From Halalkalicoccus paucihalophilus (GTDB lineage Archaea; Halobacteriota; Halobacteria; Halobacteriales; Halalkalicoccaceae): a DNA stretch of 64,000 nucleotides. The stretch covers positions 186,001-250,000 of the forward strand of contig NZ_LTAZ01000003.1 of the NCBI RefSeq assembly GCF_001593955.1, read 5' to 3'. The position numbers and the translations under genes are program-made. Each line of letters begins with the position of its first letter. Position 1 is the first letter of the stretch. The notes under the pieces were generated by a model that worked only from the letters and a program-made list of their open reading frames with translations, did not search any database and had not been told where the DNA came from. This document shows positions 1-8,091 of the stretch, piece by piece.

Positions 1-919
1 CGGCGGCCATCGTCACCGGGTGGCCCGAGAACGTGCCGGCCTGGAAGACGTCGCCCGAGGGGGTGAACGACTCGATGATCTCGGCACGACCGCCGATCGC
101 GCCGACCGGAAAGCCCCCGCCGACGATCTTGCCGAAGGTCGTCACATCAGGGGTGACGTCGAACTTCCCCTGTGCGCAGGCGAGCCCACCGACGCGAAAG
201 CCGGTGATGACCTCGTCGAAAACGAGGAGGGACCCGTGCTCGCGGGTGAGCTTTCGCAGGGTCTCGTGGTAGCCATCGACAGGGGAAACGATCCCCTTGT
301 TCGCGAGGATCGGCTCGACGAGCACGCCCGCGATCTCCTCGCCGCGCTCCTCGAAGACCCGCTCGATCGCCTCCGTATCGTTGAAAGGCACCGGAATCGT
401 GTGCTCGGCAAAGGACTGGGGAACGCCCTTCGTACTCGGAGAAGGACTCTCGGGACCGCCCTCGACGAGCGTCGACTCCTGTGCGCCGTGATACCCGCCC
501 TGCATGACGACGATCTTCTCCCTCCCCGTGTAGCCCCGCGCGAGGCGCACCGCCGAAACGGTCGCCTCGGTACCCGAGTTCACGAAGCGGACCTTCTCGA
601 CCGAGGGGACGTGGCGGGAGACGAACTCCGCGAGTTCGACCTCGATCTCGGTGGGCGCGCCGTACATCGGCCCGGCGCTGGCCTGTTTTTGGATCGCCGA
701 CTGCACCTGCTGGGGCAGGTCGTGGCCCAAAAGCAGGGGCCCGAGCCCCATCACCCAGTCGATATACCGATTTCCGTCGGCGTCGATGACGTGTCCCCCG
801 TCGCCGCGCTCGACGAAGAAGGGGTACGGCTGGATCGACGCTCTCACCGGCGAATTGACGCCGCCCGGCAGGACCGAGAGCGCCCGGTCGTAGAGATCGC
901 GCGAGTCCTTGAGGGTCAT
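1..919 (-). CDS. hemL: Glutamate-1-semialdehyde 2,1-aminomutase (3' end off window)
   Basis: Converts glutamate-1-semialdehyde to 5-aminolevulinate in C5-pathway haem and cobamide synthesis, using PLP. The protein starts [20 protein letters not shown], typical of the family, and carries the aminotransferase class III core. It includes the PLP-binding lysine at about residue 264 in the motif [10 protein letters not shown], and the preceding FDEVITGFR segment. About 306 residues are visible; the C-terminal third runs off the left edge. The start is the ATG at 917-919, 25 bases after the stop of the ModE-like gene, so it may be read through from the tungstate operon. hemB, the next enzyme of the pathway, lies at 6585-7583 but is not in the same operon. 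Confidence 0.95.
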   Translation of the reverse strand, partial: MTLKDSRDLYDRALSVLPGGVNSPVRASIQPYPFFVERGDGGHVIDADGNRYIDWVMGLGPLLLGHDLPQQVQSAIQKQASAGPMYGAPTEIEVELAEFVSRHVPSVEKVRFVNSGTEATVSAVRLARGYTGREKIVVMQGGYHGAQESTLVEGGPESPSPSTKGVPQSFAEHTIPVPFNDTEAIERVFEERGEEIAGVLVEPILANKGIVSPVDGYHETLRKLTREHGSLLVFDEVITGFRVGGLACAQGKFDVTPDVTTFGKIVGGGFPVGAIGGRAEIIESFTPSGDVFQAGTFSGHPVTMAA

Positions 920-944
920 ACCCGCGCTTTGTCGCCGAGGCTCA

Positions 945-1646
945 TTAATCGCGGTGGGTCGGCGTCGCGCGTGTCGCCGTCGCCTTGAACGAGGCGACGA
1001 CCGCCCGGCCGGGTTCGAGGCCCAGTCGGTCGACGCTCGTCCGCGTCACGAGTGCGAGAAGCGACACTTCCGAACCGATATCGAGGCGGACGCGCGCGAC
1101 CGATTCGCCGGTCTCGACGGCCTCGACGGTCCCCGAAAACCGGTTGCGAGCGCTCGTTTCCTCGGGTGCGGGCGTCTCCTCGGGTGGGGTGAGCGTGACC
1201 GCATCCGAGCGGATCGCCACCGTGACCGCCTCGGCCTCGGGCGGGACGAGCGCCCGGAGCCGCCCGGGTCCACAGTCGACGGTCCCGAGTTCGCCGTCGC
1301 GCTCGATCACCCGGCCCGAAAGCACCGTCTCCTCGACGGCGGTCAGGCCCTCGGCGGCGGTCTCGAGGCGGTCGAAGCGCGCGAGCAACGCGCGTGCGTC
1401 CTCGGTGAGCGAACTCCCGCCGCCGCCCGATCCTCCCCGCTGGCGGTCGACAAGCGGGCCGAGCGCCTCCTCCAGTTCGACGACCCGACGTTGAGCGTGC
1501 GAATAGGAGCGTTCGAGCGCGTGTGCGGCCGCGTGAATCGACCCGTGTTGCTCGATGGCTTCGAACAGCACGACATCCCGGTCGGTAACGACCGCATCGC
1601 CGACGGCCAACCCCATCTCGAGTGTGCCGCGAACGTCCTCGTCCAT
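945..1646 (-). CDS. ModE-type molybdate/tungstate-responsive regulator (HTH + TOBE/Mop)
   Basis: A 233-aa cytoplasmic DNA-binding regulator. Residues about 10-75 form a LysR/ModE-like winged helix ([20 protein letters not shown], then a glycine-rich wing). Two TOBE-like segments follow, at about 110-150 and 165-230; the second contains [13 protein letters not shown], the classic oxyanion-binding Mop signature. ModE proteins sense molybdate or tungstate and control uptake genes. The gene lies 51 bases behind tupC on the same strand, so it is probably the last gene of the tungstate operon and could autoregulate it. I chose the ATG at 1646 ([10 protein letters not shown]) over an upstream in-frame start because family members begin close to the HTH. 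Whether it prefers W or Mo cannot be read from sequence. Confidence 0.85.
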   Translation of the reverse strand: MDEDVRGTLEMGLAVGDAVVTDRDVVLFEAIEQHGSIHAAAHALERSYSHAQRRVVELEEALGPLVDRQRGGSGGGGSSLTEDARALLARFDRLETAAEGLTAVEETVLSGRVIERDGELGTVDCGPGRLRALVPPEAEAVTVAIRSDAVTLTPPEETPAPEETSARNRFSGTVEAVETGESVARVRLDIGSEVSLLALVTRTSVDRLGLEPGRAVVASFKATATRATPTHRD

Positions 1647-1697
1647 GGAAGGAATACGATACCCCAGTGCGGGCGAGAAAATCAATCTAGCGGTGCG

Positions 1698-2471
1698 TCA
1701 GTAGAGCAACTCGCCGTCGATGAACTTCCGGGTGCGCTCGTCGTGTGGCTCCTCGAAGACCCGCCTCGTGGGGCCGACCTCGATGACCTCCTCACCGAGC
1801 AACACGCCCACGCGATCCGCGACCCGCTCGGCCTGGTGCATGTCGTGAGTGGCGATCACGACGCCGATCCCCCGCTCGCTCGCCTTCGCGATCGCCGACT
1901 CCAGTACCGCCGTATTGCGCGGGTCGAGGTCCGACGAGGGTTCGTCGAGCAACAGCACGCTCGGCTCGTAGGCGAGCGCGCGCGCGAACGCGACCCGCTG
2001 GGCCTCGCCTCCCGACAGTGAGCGGGCGTTCTGCTCTCCCTTTCCATCGAGTCCGACCACCGAGAGCGCCGAAAGCGCCGCCTCGTGGGTCCCGTTCGTC
2101 CTGCCGACGAGTTCGGCCGCGCTCCGTTTCAGCCGATCCGTCCACGACTGGCGCACCCGAAGCCCGTACTCGGCGTTTTTCAGTACTGGGGCGTCGAACA
2201 GGCTCGGCTCCTGAAACACCATGCCGACGTTTCGACGCAGCGCGAGCCGTCGGTTCTCCGAGACCCGCCAGACGTCGGTCCCCTCGTAGCTGACCGTCCC
2301 CGAGTCGGGCCGCTCGAACAGCGCGAGCAACCGTAAGAGCGTGGACTTCCCGACGCCGGAGGGGCCGATGATCGCCAGTACCTCGCCCCGGTCGACCGAC
2401 AGCGAGACGTCCGAGAACACCGGCTCGTCGTAGGCGTGACCCAGTTCGGAGACGTCGAGGATCGCACTCAT
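1698..2471 (-). CDS. tupC: Tungstate ABC transporter, ATP-binding protein
   Basis: A 257-aa ABC ATPase that powers import of tungstate (or molybdate) at the cytoplasmic face. It has Walker [10 protein letters not shown] near residue 36, the Q-loop at FQEP, ABC signature [15 protein letters not shown], Walker [14 protein letters not shown] and the switch histidine in ATHDMHQ. The start ATG overlaps the stop of tupB by four bases (ATGA), which indicates translational coupling. There is no C-terminal TOBE domain here, unlike ModC; the oxyanion-binding domains sit in the neighbouring regulator and in the separate Mop protein. Assignment to tungstate rests on the TupA and TupB neighbours. Confidence 0.9.
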   Translation of the reverse strand: MSAILDVSELGHAYDEPVFSDVSLSVDRGEVLAIIGPSGVGKSTLLRLLALFERPDSGTVSYEGTDVWRVSENRRLALRRNVGMVFQEPSLFDAPVLKNAEYGLRVRQSWTDRLKRSAAELVGRTNGTHEAALSALSVVGLDGKGEQNARSLSGGEAQRVAFARALAYEPSVLLLDEPSSDLDPRNTAVLESAIAKASERGIGVVIATHDMHQAERVADRVGVLLGEEVIEVGPTRRVFEEPHDERTRKFIDGELLY

Positions 2472-3169
2472 CGCCGTCCACCCCCGCCGAGGCGGCCCAC
2501 GACCGCGTTGACCAGCAACACGATCGCGACGAGGATCGCCCCGAGGAACATCGCCGTCTCGTAGCGCCCCTGTCGGGCCTCGAGCGTGATCGCCGTCGTG
2601 ATGTTGCGGGTGTAGGCGGTGCCGTCGGCGTAGGCGATGTTCCCCCCGACGATGAGGACCGATCCCACCTCCGAGATCGCCCGACCGAACCCGGCGAGTA
2701 CGGCGGTCGCGATCCCGAAACGCGCCTCCTTGATGACCACGAGCGCGACGTCGAGTCGGGTCCCGCCCATCGCGTAGGCGGCGTCCCGAATCGACCCCTC
2801 GACGCCCGTGACCGCCGCCAGACTCACCCCGGTGATCACCGGCGTGGCGAGCACGAACTGGGAGATCACCATCGCTTGGGGGGTGAAAACGAGGTCCAGC
2901 GCGCCGAGTGGCCCCTCGTTCGACACCGCAAAGAGCACCACGAGGCCGACGACGACGCTCGGAAACCCCATCCCGGTGTTGATCACGGCGGTCACGAGGC
3001 CTTTCCCGCGAAACTCGGTAAAGCCGACGGCGAGCGCGACCGGCAGGCTCACGAGCGTCGAGAGGACGACCGCAGTCAGACTCACCGACAGCGAGACCCG
3101 GACGATGCTCCGGATGTAGTTGCTCTCGAAGGGCAACCCGACGATCGGTGGAAGCGCCTCGACGGCCAT
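2468..3169 (-). CDS. tupB: Tungstate ABC transporter, permease
   Basis: An integral membrane permease of about 233 aa with several hydrophobic segments and the BPD_transp_1 EAA region ([18 protein letters not shown]). It forms the membrane channel with TupC and receives substrate from TupA. The length and the N-terminal sequence around [20 protein letters not shown] fit the TupB family rather than the usual ModB. The ATG at 3169 overlaps the tupA stop by one base (TGATG). A GTG three bases upstream is a possible alternative start. The last codons overlap the tupC start. Confidence 0.9.
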   Translation of the reverse strand: MAVEALPPIVGLPFESNYIRSIVRVSLSVSLTAVVLSTLVSLPVALAVGFTEFRGKGLVTAVINTGMGFPSVVVGLVVLFAVSNEGPLGALDLVFTPQAMVISQFVLATPVITGVSLAAVTGVEGSIRDAAYAMGGTRLDVALVVIKEARFGIATAVLAGFGRAISEVGSVLIVGGNIAYADGTAYTRNITTAITLEARQGRYETAMFLGAILVAIVLLVNAVVGRLGGGGRR

Positions 3170-4149
3170 CACTCCCCTGTGGCGTTACCCCCGCCCTCCC
3201 CATCGTCGGGCTGCCACCCCTCGGGGACGTACTGCTGGAAGTTCGGGTCCTCCGAGAGCGCCTGCGGGAAGAAGAGCTGTTGGCCGTCGAGTTCGTACTC
3301 TTCGATGACCTGCTGACCCTCGGGGCTGGTGAGAAAGCCGATGTAGGACATCGCGAGCTGGTAGTTGACGTCCCCGTGGACCGCGGGGTTGATCGCGAGC
3401 ACCCCATAGGGGTTCGCGAGGATCTCGGGGCCCCCCTCGACGGGGCCCTGAACGAGGATTTCGATTTCGATTTCGTCCTGCTGGGAGATGAACGTCCCCC
3501 GGTCCGAGAGGGTGTAGGCGCCCTGCTGGCTGGCTTGATTGAGCGTATCGCCCATCCCCTGGCCGGTCTCGAGGTACCACTCACCGCCGGGTTCGACGCC
3601 CGCGGCCTCCCAGATCCGTCGCTCGGCCGTGTGGGTGCCGGAGTTATCCCCTCGTGAAGCGAACAACGACTCGCTCTCGGCGATCGCCTGAAACGCCCCG
3701 ACGGCGTCCCCACCGCCACCGATTCCCGCGGGGTCGTCCGCGGGCCCGACGATCACGAAGTCGTTGAACATCAGGTTCCGGCGGTTGATCCCGTGGCCGT
3801 TGCGCATGAACTCGTCCTCCTGGCTCCGGGCGTGAACCATCACGACGTCACAATCGCCGTTGCGCGCAGTTTCGAGGGCCGCGCCCGTCCCCTGGGAGAT
3901 CGCCTGGACGGGCGTGCCGAAGTTCTCCTCGAAAGCCGCGTTGACCTCGTCCAGAAGACCCGTATCGTAGGTGCTCGTCGTCGTCGCGAGCACCAGTTCT
4001 TGGCCGGCGATCGAGCCCCCATCGCTCCCGCTCTCGTTGTTTCCACCGCTTTCCTCTTCGCCGCCCGAGAACATCCCGGTACAGCCAGCCAGTCCGGCCG
4101 TCGCCGTACCCCCTGCGAGCGCCAAGAAGTCACGTCGTTGTATCGTCAT
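3169..4149 (-). CDS. tupA: Tungstate-binding lipoprotein, Tat-exported
   Basis: A 326-aa extracellular solute-binding protein. The N-terminus [14 protein letters not shown] is a twin-arginine signal and is followed by a lipobox LAGC with the lipidated cysteine at about residue 23. An acidic Ser/Gly/Glu linker then leads to the folded domain. The segment [16 protein letters not shown] is the signature of TupA/WtpA-like tungstate-binding proteins, and SRGDNSGTH lines the anion site in this family. Export through Tat is the usual haloarchaeal route for folded lipoproteins. It is the first gene of tupA-tupB-tupC-regulator. Tungstate is the likely ligand by family, but molybdate is not excluded. 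Confidence 0.92.
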   Translation of the reverse strand: MTIQRRDFLALAGGTATAGLAGCTGMFSGGEEESGGNNESGSDGGSIAGQELVLATTTSTYDTGLLDEVNAAFEENFGTPVQAISQGTGAALETARNGDCDVVMVHARSQEDEFMRNGHGINRRNLMFNDFVIVGPADDPAGIGGGGDAVGAFQAIAESESLFASRGDNSGTHTAERRIWEAAGVEPGGEWYLETGQGMGDTLNQASQQGAYTLSDRGTFISQQDEIEIEILVQGPVEGGPEILANPYGVLAINPAVHGDVNYQLAMSYIGFLTSPEGQQVIEEYELDGQQLFFPQALSEDPNFQQYVPEGWQPDDGEGGGNATGE

Positions 4150-4170
4150 AGGAACAACGTGCGCGGATGG

Positions 4171-4180
4171 ACTCTTAATC
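4171..4180 (-). promoter_or_regulatory. TATA-like box for the tup operon
   Basis: Read on the minus strand this is GATTAAGAGT. It is centred about 26 bases before the tupA ATG, the spacing expected for a leaderless haloarchaeal transcript. It lies in the 140-base gap shared with the divergent Mop gene, where a ModE-type repressor would be expected to bind. Confidence 0.5.
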
Positions 4181-4289
4181 CTGTCGATAGGAGCGCACGA
4201 ACCGTGAGCTTCGAGGGCAGACGGGCACGAACGGCTCGTTTCGTCGATATCGTTATCGAGTCGGAATCCGATCCTACTGACGAGCGACG

Positions 4290-4499
4290 ATGACCCTCAG
4301 CGCACGCAACCGGCTCTCGGGCGAAGTACAGAACGTGGAGATCGACGGACTGACTGCCGAGATCACGGTCGAAGTCGCGGATGGCCAGACCGTCGTCGCG
4401 GTCATCACGAGACGATCGGCCGAGTCGCTTGACCTCTCGGAGGGCGACACCGTCGACGCAGTGATCAAGGCGACTGCGGTGATGATCGACGGCGAGTAG
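4290..4499 (+). CDS. Single-domain molbindin-like TOBE/Mop protein
   Basis: A 69-aa protein that is one Mop domain: [18 protein letters not shown] at the N-terminus is the consensus oxyanion-binding signature, followed by the beta-barrel pattern ending in KATAVMI. Molbindins assemble as hexamers and store or buffer molybdate or tungstate in the cytoplasm. It is divergent from tupA and shares its promoter gap. A palindrome CGATATCG at 4245-4252 lies in that gap. The domain closely resembles the C-terminal Mop domain of the regulator at 945-1646. Confidence 0.85.
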   Translation: MTLSARNRLSGEVQNVEIDGLTAEITVEVADGQTVVAVITRRSAESLDLSEGDTVDAVIKATAVMIDGE

Positions 4500-4594
4500 T
4501 CGTCGGGCTGTCGGGACATCCCTCGCGGCTCAGTGCCGATTACTGTCGCCACTCACGGTCGGCCGTCAGACGGCGGAAAAAGGGAATCGGTTAC

Positions 4595-6247
4595 TCAGAC
4601 CGCTTCGGGACCGCGTTTTCCGGTGCGGACCTGCAGGGCGTCCTCGACGGGGAGGACGAAGATCTTGCCGTCGCCGGGTTCGCCGGTGTTGGCGCCCTCA
4701 CGGATCGCGCCGACCACGTCCTCGACCGGGATGTCCGCGATGACACACTCTACTTTCACCTTCTGGTGGAGGTCGACGGTGTACTCCTCGCCGCGCCACT
4801 GGCCCTTCTTCGCGGGCTGTGAGCCGCGCCCGGAGACGTTCGTCACGGTGAGGGACGGTGCACCGACGTTCGCGAGTTCGCGTTTGACCGCTCCTAACCG
4901 ATCCGGCCGGACGATCGCGGTCACCATCTTGATCCCCGAGTCGGCGACGCCGCCGTCCGTACGGACGACGTCGGGACCGCCGTCGGTGGCGATGTCGGGG
5001 CCGCCGAACTCGGGGTAGGTGTCGACGCCGTGTTCGCTGACGTCGAGGCCGTCGCGCTCGTGGTCGGGGGTAACGCGGGCCTGCCCGAGCGCCTTGAACG
5101 CGCCCCAGACGACGGCGGTCGCGCCGATCGTCCAGGCGGCGATCACGGCGACGCCCGCGACCTGTGCGAACACTGTCGGGCCCTCGCCGGGGATCGCGAC
5201 GAAGGGGATCGCGAGCGCGCCGATGACGCCCGCCGACCCGTGGACGGGGAACACAGCACAGACGTCGTCGATCTTCAGGGTGCGCTCGACGAAACGGAAC
5301 ACGAGGGGGAGCTGTGCGCCCGCGATAAAGGCGACCAGCACCGCGCCCCACCAGGTGACGACGTCGGCGATTCCGGTCACGCCGACCAGCCCCGCCAGCA
5401 GGCCGTTCGCGACGTAGAGCGTGTCGACCTTCTTGGTGAGCGCCAGCGAGACGACGCTCGCGCCGAGCGCGCCAAGGGCCATCCCGAGCGTCGTGGCGAG
5501 GGCGACGCGGCCGACGTAGGCAAAGTCACCCAGTGCGAGTTCGCCGCCCTCGGCCGTGAAGACGGTCGCGGCGGTGCCGACGTTGAAGCCGTACCAGCCG
5601 AACGCGAGCACGAGGGTCCCCAGAACTGCGAAGGTCATCGAGTGGCCGGGGATGACGTTGACGGTGCCGTCGGCGTTGTAACGGTCCATCCGCGGGCCGA
5701 GGATCCAAGCGGCCGTTAGTCCCGCGATCCCGCCGACAGCGTGGACGATCATGCCGCCCGCGAAGTCGTGGAATCCCAGCGTGTCGAGGAAGCCCCCGGC
5801 CCACGTCAGGCCCGTCACGACGGGATAGATCACGGCCGCGAGCAGGACCGTGTAGCCGACGTACGCGCGGAGCTTCGCGCGGCCGGCGACGGCTCCCGAG
5901 ACGATGGTCGCGGCGGTCATCGCGAAGACCGCGCCGAACAGCCAGTCGACCCACGCGCCCGAGTCGCCGCCCAGCGTCGAGGAGAAGGCGTCGGCGAGCG
6001 TGTAGGACCCACCGCCGGTGATCGCGCCGACGACTGTGCTGATCGCCGCGCCGACGAAGAAGAACATCACGACGCCGACCGCCCACGTCAGCAGGTTCTT
6101 CGTCAGCTGGTTCGCGACGTTCTTCGAGCGCACCTGCCCCGCTTCGAGCATCGCGAAGCCGGCGTGCATGAAGAAGATGAGAAAGGTCACCACGAGCACC
6201 CACATCATGTTGACGCCCTCCGCAAGCACTGAGGGATCTACCTGCAT
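4595..6247 (-). CDS. amt: Ammonium transporter Amt fused to a PII (GlnK) domain
   Basis: A 550-aa membrane protein. Residues 1 to about 400 are an Amt/Mep/Rh channel with about 11 membrane segments, including [14 protein letters not shown], the twin-histidine regions (HAVGGIAGL and VHGSAGVIG) and FGWYGFNVG. An acidic linker leads to a complete PII signalling domain at about residues 439-550. This has T-loop RGEEYTVDL (the uridylylation-type tyrosine near 489) and the ATP-binding motif [14 protein letters not shown] proteins normally act in trans by plugging the Amt pore in response to ATP, ADP and 2-oxoglutarate; here gate and channel are one chain. The start is the ATG at 6247. Its AT-rich upstream region is where nitrogen control would act. 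No separate glnK is present in the window. Confidence 0.93.
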   Translation of the reverse strand: MQVDPSVLAEGVNMMWVLVVTFLIFFMHAGFAMLEAGQVRSKNVANQLTKNLLTWAVGVVMFFFVGAAISTVVGAITGGGSYTLADAFSSTLGGDSGAWVDWLFGAVFAMTAATIVSGAVAGRAKLRAYVGYTVLLAAVIYPVVTGLTWAGGFLDTLGFHDFAGGMIVHAVGGIAGLTAAWILGPRMDRYNADGTVNVIPGHSMTFAVLGTLVLAFGWYGFNVGTAATVFTAEGGELALGDFAYVGRVALATTLGMALGALGASVVSLALTKKVDTLYVANGLLAGLVGVTGIADVVTWWGAVLVAFIAGAQLPLVFRFVERTLKIDDVCAVFPVHGSAGVIGALAIPFVAIPGEGPTVFAQVAGVAVIAAWTIGATAVVWGAFKALGQARVTPDHERDGLDVSEHGVDTYPEFGGPDIATDGGPDVVRTDGGVADSGIKMVTAIVRPDRLGAVKRELANVGAPSLTVTNVSGRGSQPAKKGQWRGEEYTVDLHQKVKVECVIADIPVEDVVGAIREGANTGEPGDGKIFVLPVEDALQVRTGKRGPEAV

Positions 6248-6584
6248 TCGACCACCTCTACTGGACGTTCGTTACTGTTCGAACTGATTTCGACTATGAA
6301 TGTCTTGCGAATCACGGTTGAAGGAATGGAAGTAGAGGTATATAGATATTAGTGTTGTGATACGAATATTTTCAACGGCTACAGTAGACGAACGTAGAAT
6401 ACACAATGGAATAATAGCAATATAAGGTCGTTCTTCGTCCGGCTACTGGACAAATACTGCCGCGAAATCGAACATCCGTCGGTCGGCGGTCGGTGTGGCC
6501 GCATCGAGGGTAGGGGCCGTCCGCGTGCGGGCGCTGGCGGTTCAGCCGCCGGACTACGTCCGACAGTCAGCCGAAATCACCGAA
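6248..6584. other. 337-base AT-rich gap between amt and hemB
   Basis: Contains the upstream region of amt (the AT-rich part is about 6290-6430, far below the GC content of the surroundings) and the 3' trailer of hemB with short hairpins. I see no credible coding frame and no RNA gene. The AT-rich block is the likely site of the amt promoter and its nitrogen control, although no clear TATA box stands out at the usual spacing. Confidence 0.6.
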
Positions 6585-6595
6585 CTACGTTCGGT
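6536..6595. repeat. Three short hairpins at the hemB 3' end
   Basis: Three consecutive small inverted repeats: GGCGG-TTCAG-CCGCC (6536-6550), CGGAC-TAC-GTCCG (6550-6562) and ACCGAAC-TAC-GTTCGGT (6579-6595). The last one includes the hemB stop codon. Two share the same TAC loop. They may help end the hemB transcript or be remnants of a dispersed palindromic repeat. There is no T-run after them, so intrinsic termination is uncertain. Confidence 0.55.
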
Positions 6596-7583
6596 TGCCC
6601 GCGGAAAGCTCGCTTGCGACGCTTTCGGCGAAGTACGTCAAAATCAGGTCCGCGCCCGCGCGTTTGATCGAGAGCAACGACTCACGGGCCACCGCCTCCA
6701 AGTCGAGCCAGCCCTTCTCCGCGGCGGCATGAAGCATGGCGTACTCCCCGGAGACGTTGTAGGCGGCGACGGGCAGGTCGGTGGTCTCGCGCACGTCGCG
6801 GACGATATCGAGGTAGGGCAGCGCGGGTTTGACCATCAGGGCGTCGGCGCCCTGCTCGGCGTCGAGGCGGGCCTCCCGGATCGCTTCCCGACGGTTTGCG
6901 GGGTCCATCTGGTAGTGGCGACGGTCCCCGAAACTCGGTGCGCCGTCGGCGGCGTCCCTGAAGGGTCCATAAAACGCCGACTCGTATTTCACCGCGTAGC
7001 TCATGATCGGCACCTCGGTGAAGTCCTCCCGGTCCAGCGCGTCCCGTATGGTCGCGACCATCCCGTCCATCATGCCGCTGGGCGCGATCATGTCCGCGCC
7101 GGCCTCGGCCTGCGAGAGCGCCGTGCGTTCGATGAGTTCGAGGGTCGCGTCGTTGTCGACGGTCATGTGGGGATCCTCCTCGGCTCCTTCCTCCACGATC
7201 CCGCAGTGTCCGTGGGAGGTAAACTCACAGAAACAGAGGTCGGCGATGACGTAGGCGTCGGTCTCCTCGGAGATCTTTCGGAGGGCACGCTGGACGACCC
7301 CGTCCTCGGCCCACGCGCGGGTGCCCCGCTCGTCCTTCTTCTCGGGGATCCCGAACAGCATCACGGCCTCGACGCCGGTCTCCCCGACTTCCTGCACCCG
7401 CGAGACGATCTCCGAAACCGGTACGCGCTCGTGGCCGGGCATCGACTCGATGGGAACGCGCTCGTCGGTGGTGGCGTCGACGAAAATCGGCGCGATCAGG
7501 TCGCTGGGCGAAAGGGAGGTCTCGCTGACCAGCGGGCGTACGCCGTCGCTCCGGAGGCGGCGCGGGCGCTTCGTGATGTCCAT
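6585..7583 (-). CDS. hemB: Porphobilinogen synthase (5-aminolevulinate dehydratase)
   Basis: A 332-aa cytoplasmic enzyme that condenses two 5-aminolevulinate molecules to porphobilinogen. The two active-site lysines are visible: K199 in [17 protein letters not shown] and K252 in [15 protein letters not shown]. The zinc-site cysteines are C117, C119 and C127 in [11 protein letters not shown], so this is a zinc-dependent form. The ATG at 7583 ([10 protein letters not shown]) matches the family N-terminus. An open frame continues upstream but lacks family sequence. It is divergent from the LOG-like gene across 70 bases. hemL, the preceding pathway step, is at the left edge of the window. Confidence 0.96.
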   Translation of the reverse strand: MDITKRPRRLRSDGVRPLVSETSLSPSDLIAPIFVDATTDERVPIESMPGHERVPVSEIVSRVQEVGETGVEAVMLFGIPEKKDERGTRAWAEDGVVQRALRKISEETDAYVIADLCFCEFTSHGHCGIVEEGAEEDPHMTVDNDATLELIERTALSQAEAGADMIAPSGMMDGMVATIRDALDREDFTEVPIMSYAVKYESAFYGPFRDAADGAPSFGDRRHYQMDPANRREAIREARLDAEQGADALMVKPALPYLDIVRDVRETTDLPVAAYNVSGEYAMLHAAAEKGWLDLEAVARESLLSIKRAGADLILTYFAESVASELSAGNRT

Positions 7584-7653
7584 GTCCGATCTGGGCGCGT
7601 CGCGGCCAAAGGCGTGTCGGGAGGCCTTTCCTCGCGCCCGACGACTCCCCGCC

Positions 7654-8091
7654 ATGCGAATCAGCGTCATCGGCGGCGGGACGATCGACGAGGAGGACAC
7701 CGCGGTCGCCCACCGGGTCGGTGAACTGCTCGGTGAACGGGGCCACACGCTCGTCTGTGGCGGCCGGACGGGCGTGATGGAGGCGGCCTGTCGCGGCGCG
7801 AAGGAGACTGGAGGAACGACTATCGGAATCCTGCCGAGCACCGACCCGAACGAGGCCAACGCGTACGTCGACGTGCCGATCGCCACCGGCATCGGAAACG
7901 CCCGGAACGTCCTCGTAGCCCTGAACGGCGAAGGCGTGATCGCCATCGATGGTTCGTATGGAACTCTCTCGGAGATCGCCCACGCGCTTGATTTCGGTCG
8001 TCCCGTGGCCGGGATCGCGAGTCACGACGTGGCGGGCGTCGAAACCGTTGAAACCCCAGAAGCGGCCGTGAAACACGTCGAGAACGCTTAG
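7654..8091 (+). CDS. LOG-family (TIGR00725-like) Rossmann protein
   Basis: A 145-aa protein with the SLOG/LOG Rossmann fold. It opens with [15 protein letters not shown] and contains [15 protein letters not shown], resembling the PGGxGTxxE-type nucleotide pocket, and [12 protein letters not shown] enzymes cleave nucleoside monophosphates to the base and ribose 5-phosphate; the archaeal short forms have no proven role. The ATG at 7654 starts the conserved fold directly, although the frame stays open upstream. Its stop overlaps the stop of the convergent Fe-S gene by four bases. Confidence 0.8.
   Translation: MRISVIGGGTIDEEDTAVAHRVGELLGERGHTLVCGGRTGVMEAACRGAKETGGTTIGILPSTDPNEANAYVDVPIATGIGNARNVLVALNGEGVIAIDGSYGTLSEIAHALDFGRPVAGIASHDVAGVETVETPEAAVKHVENA

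Noticed and set aside
1698..3719. A long minus-strand open frame that runs through tupB into tupA.
   Set aside because: Only its tupC part has protein-like composition and motifs. The rest is a shifted frame of tupB and tupA, Arg- and Pro-rich as expected of GC-rich noise.
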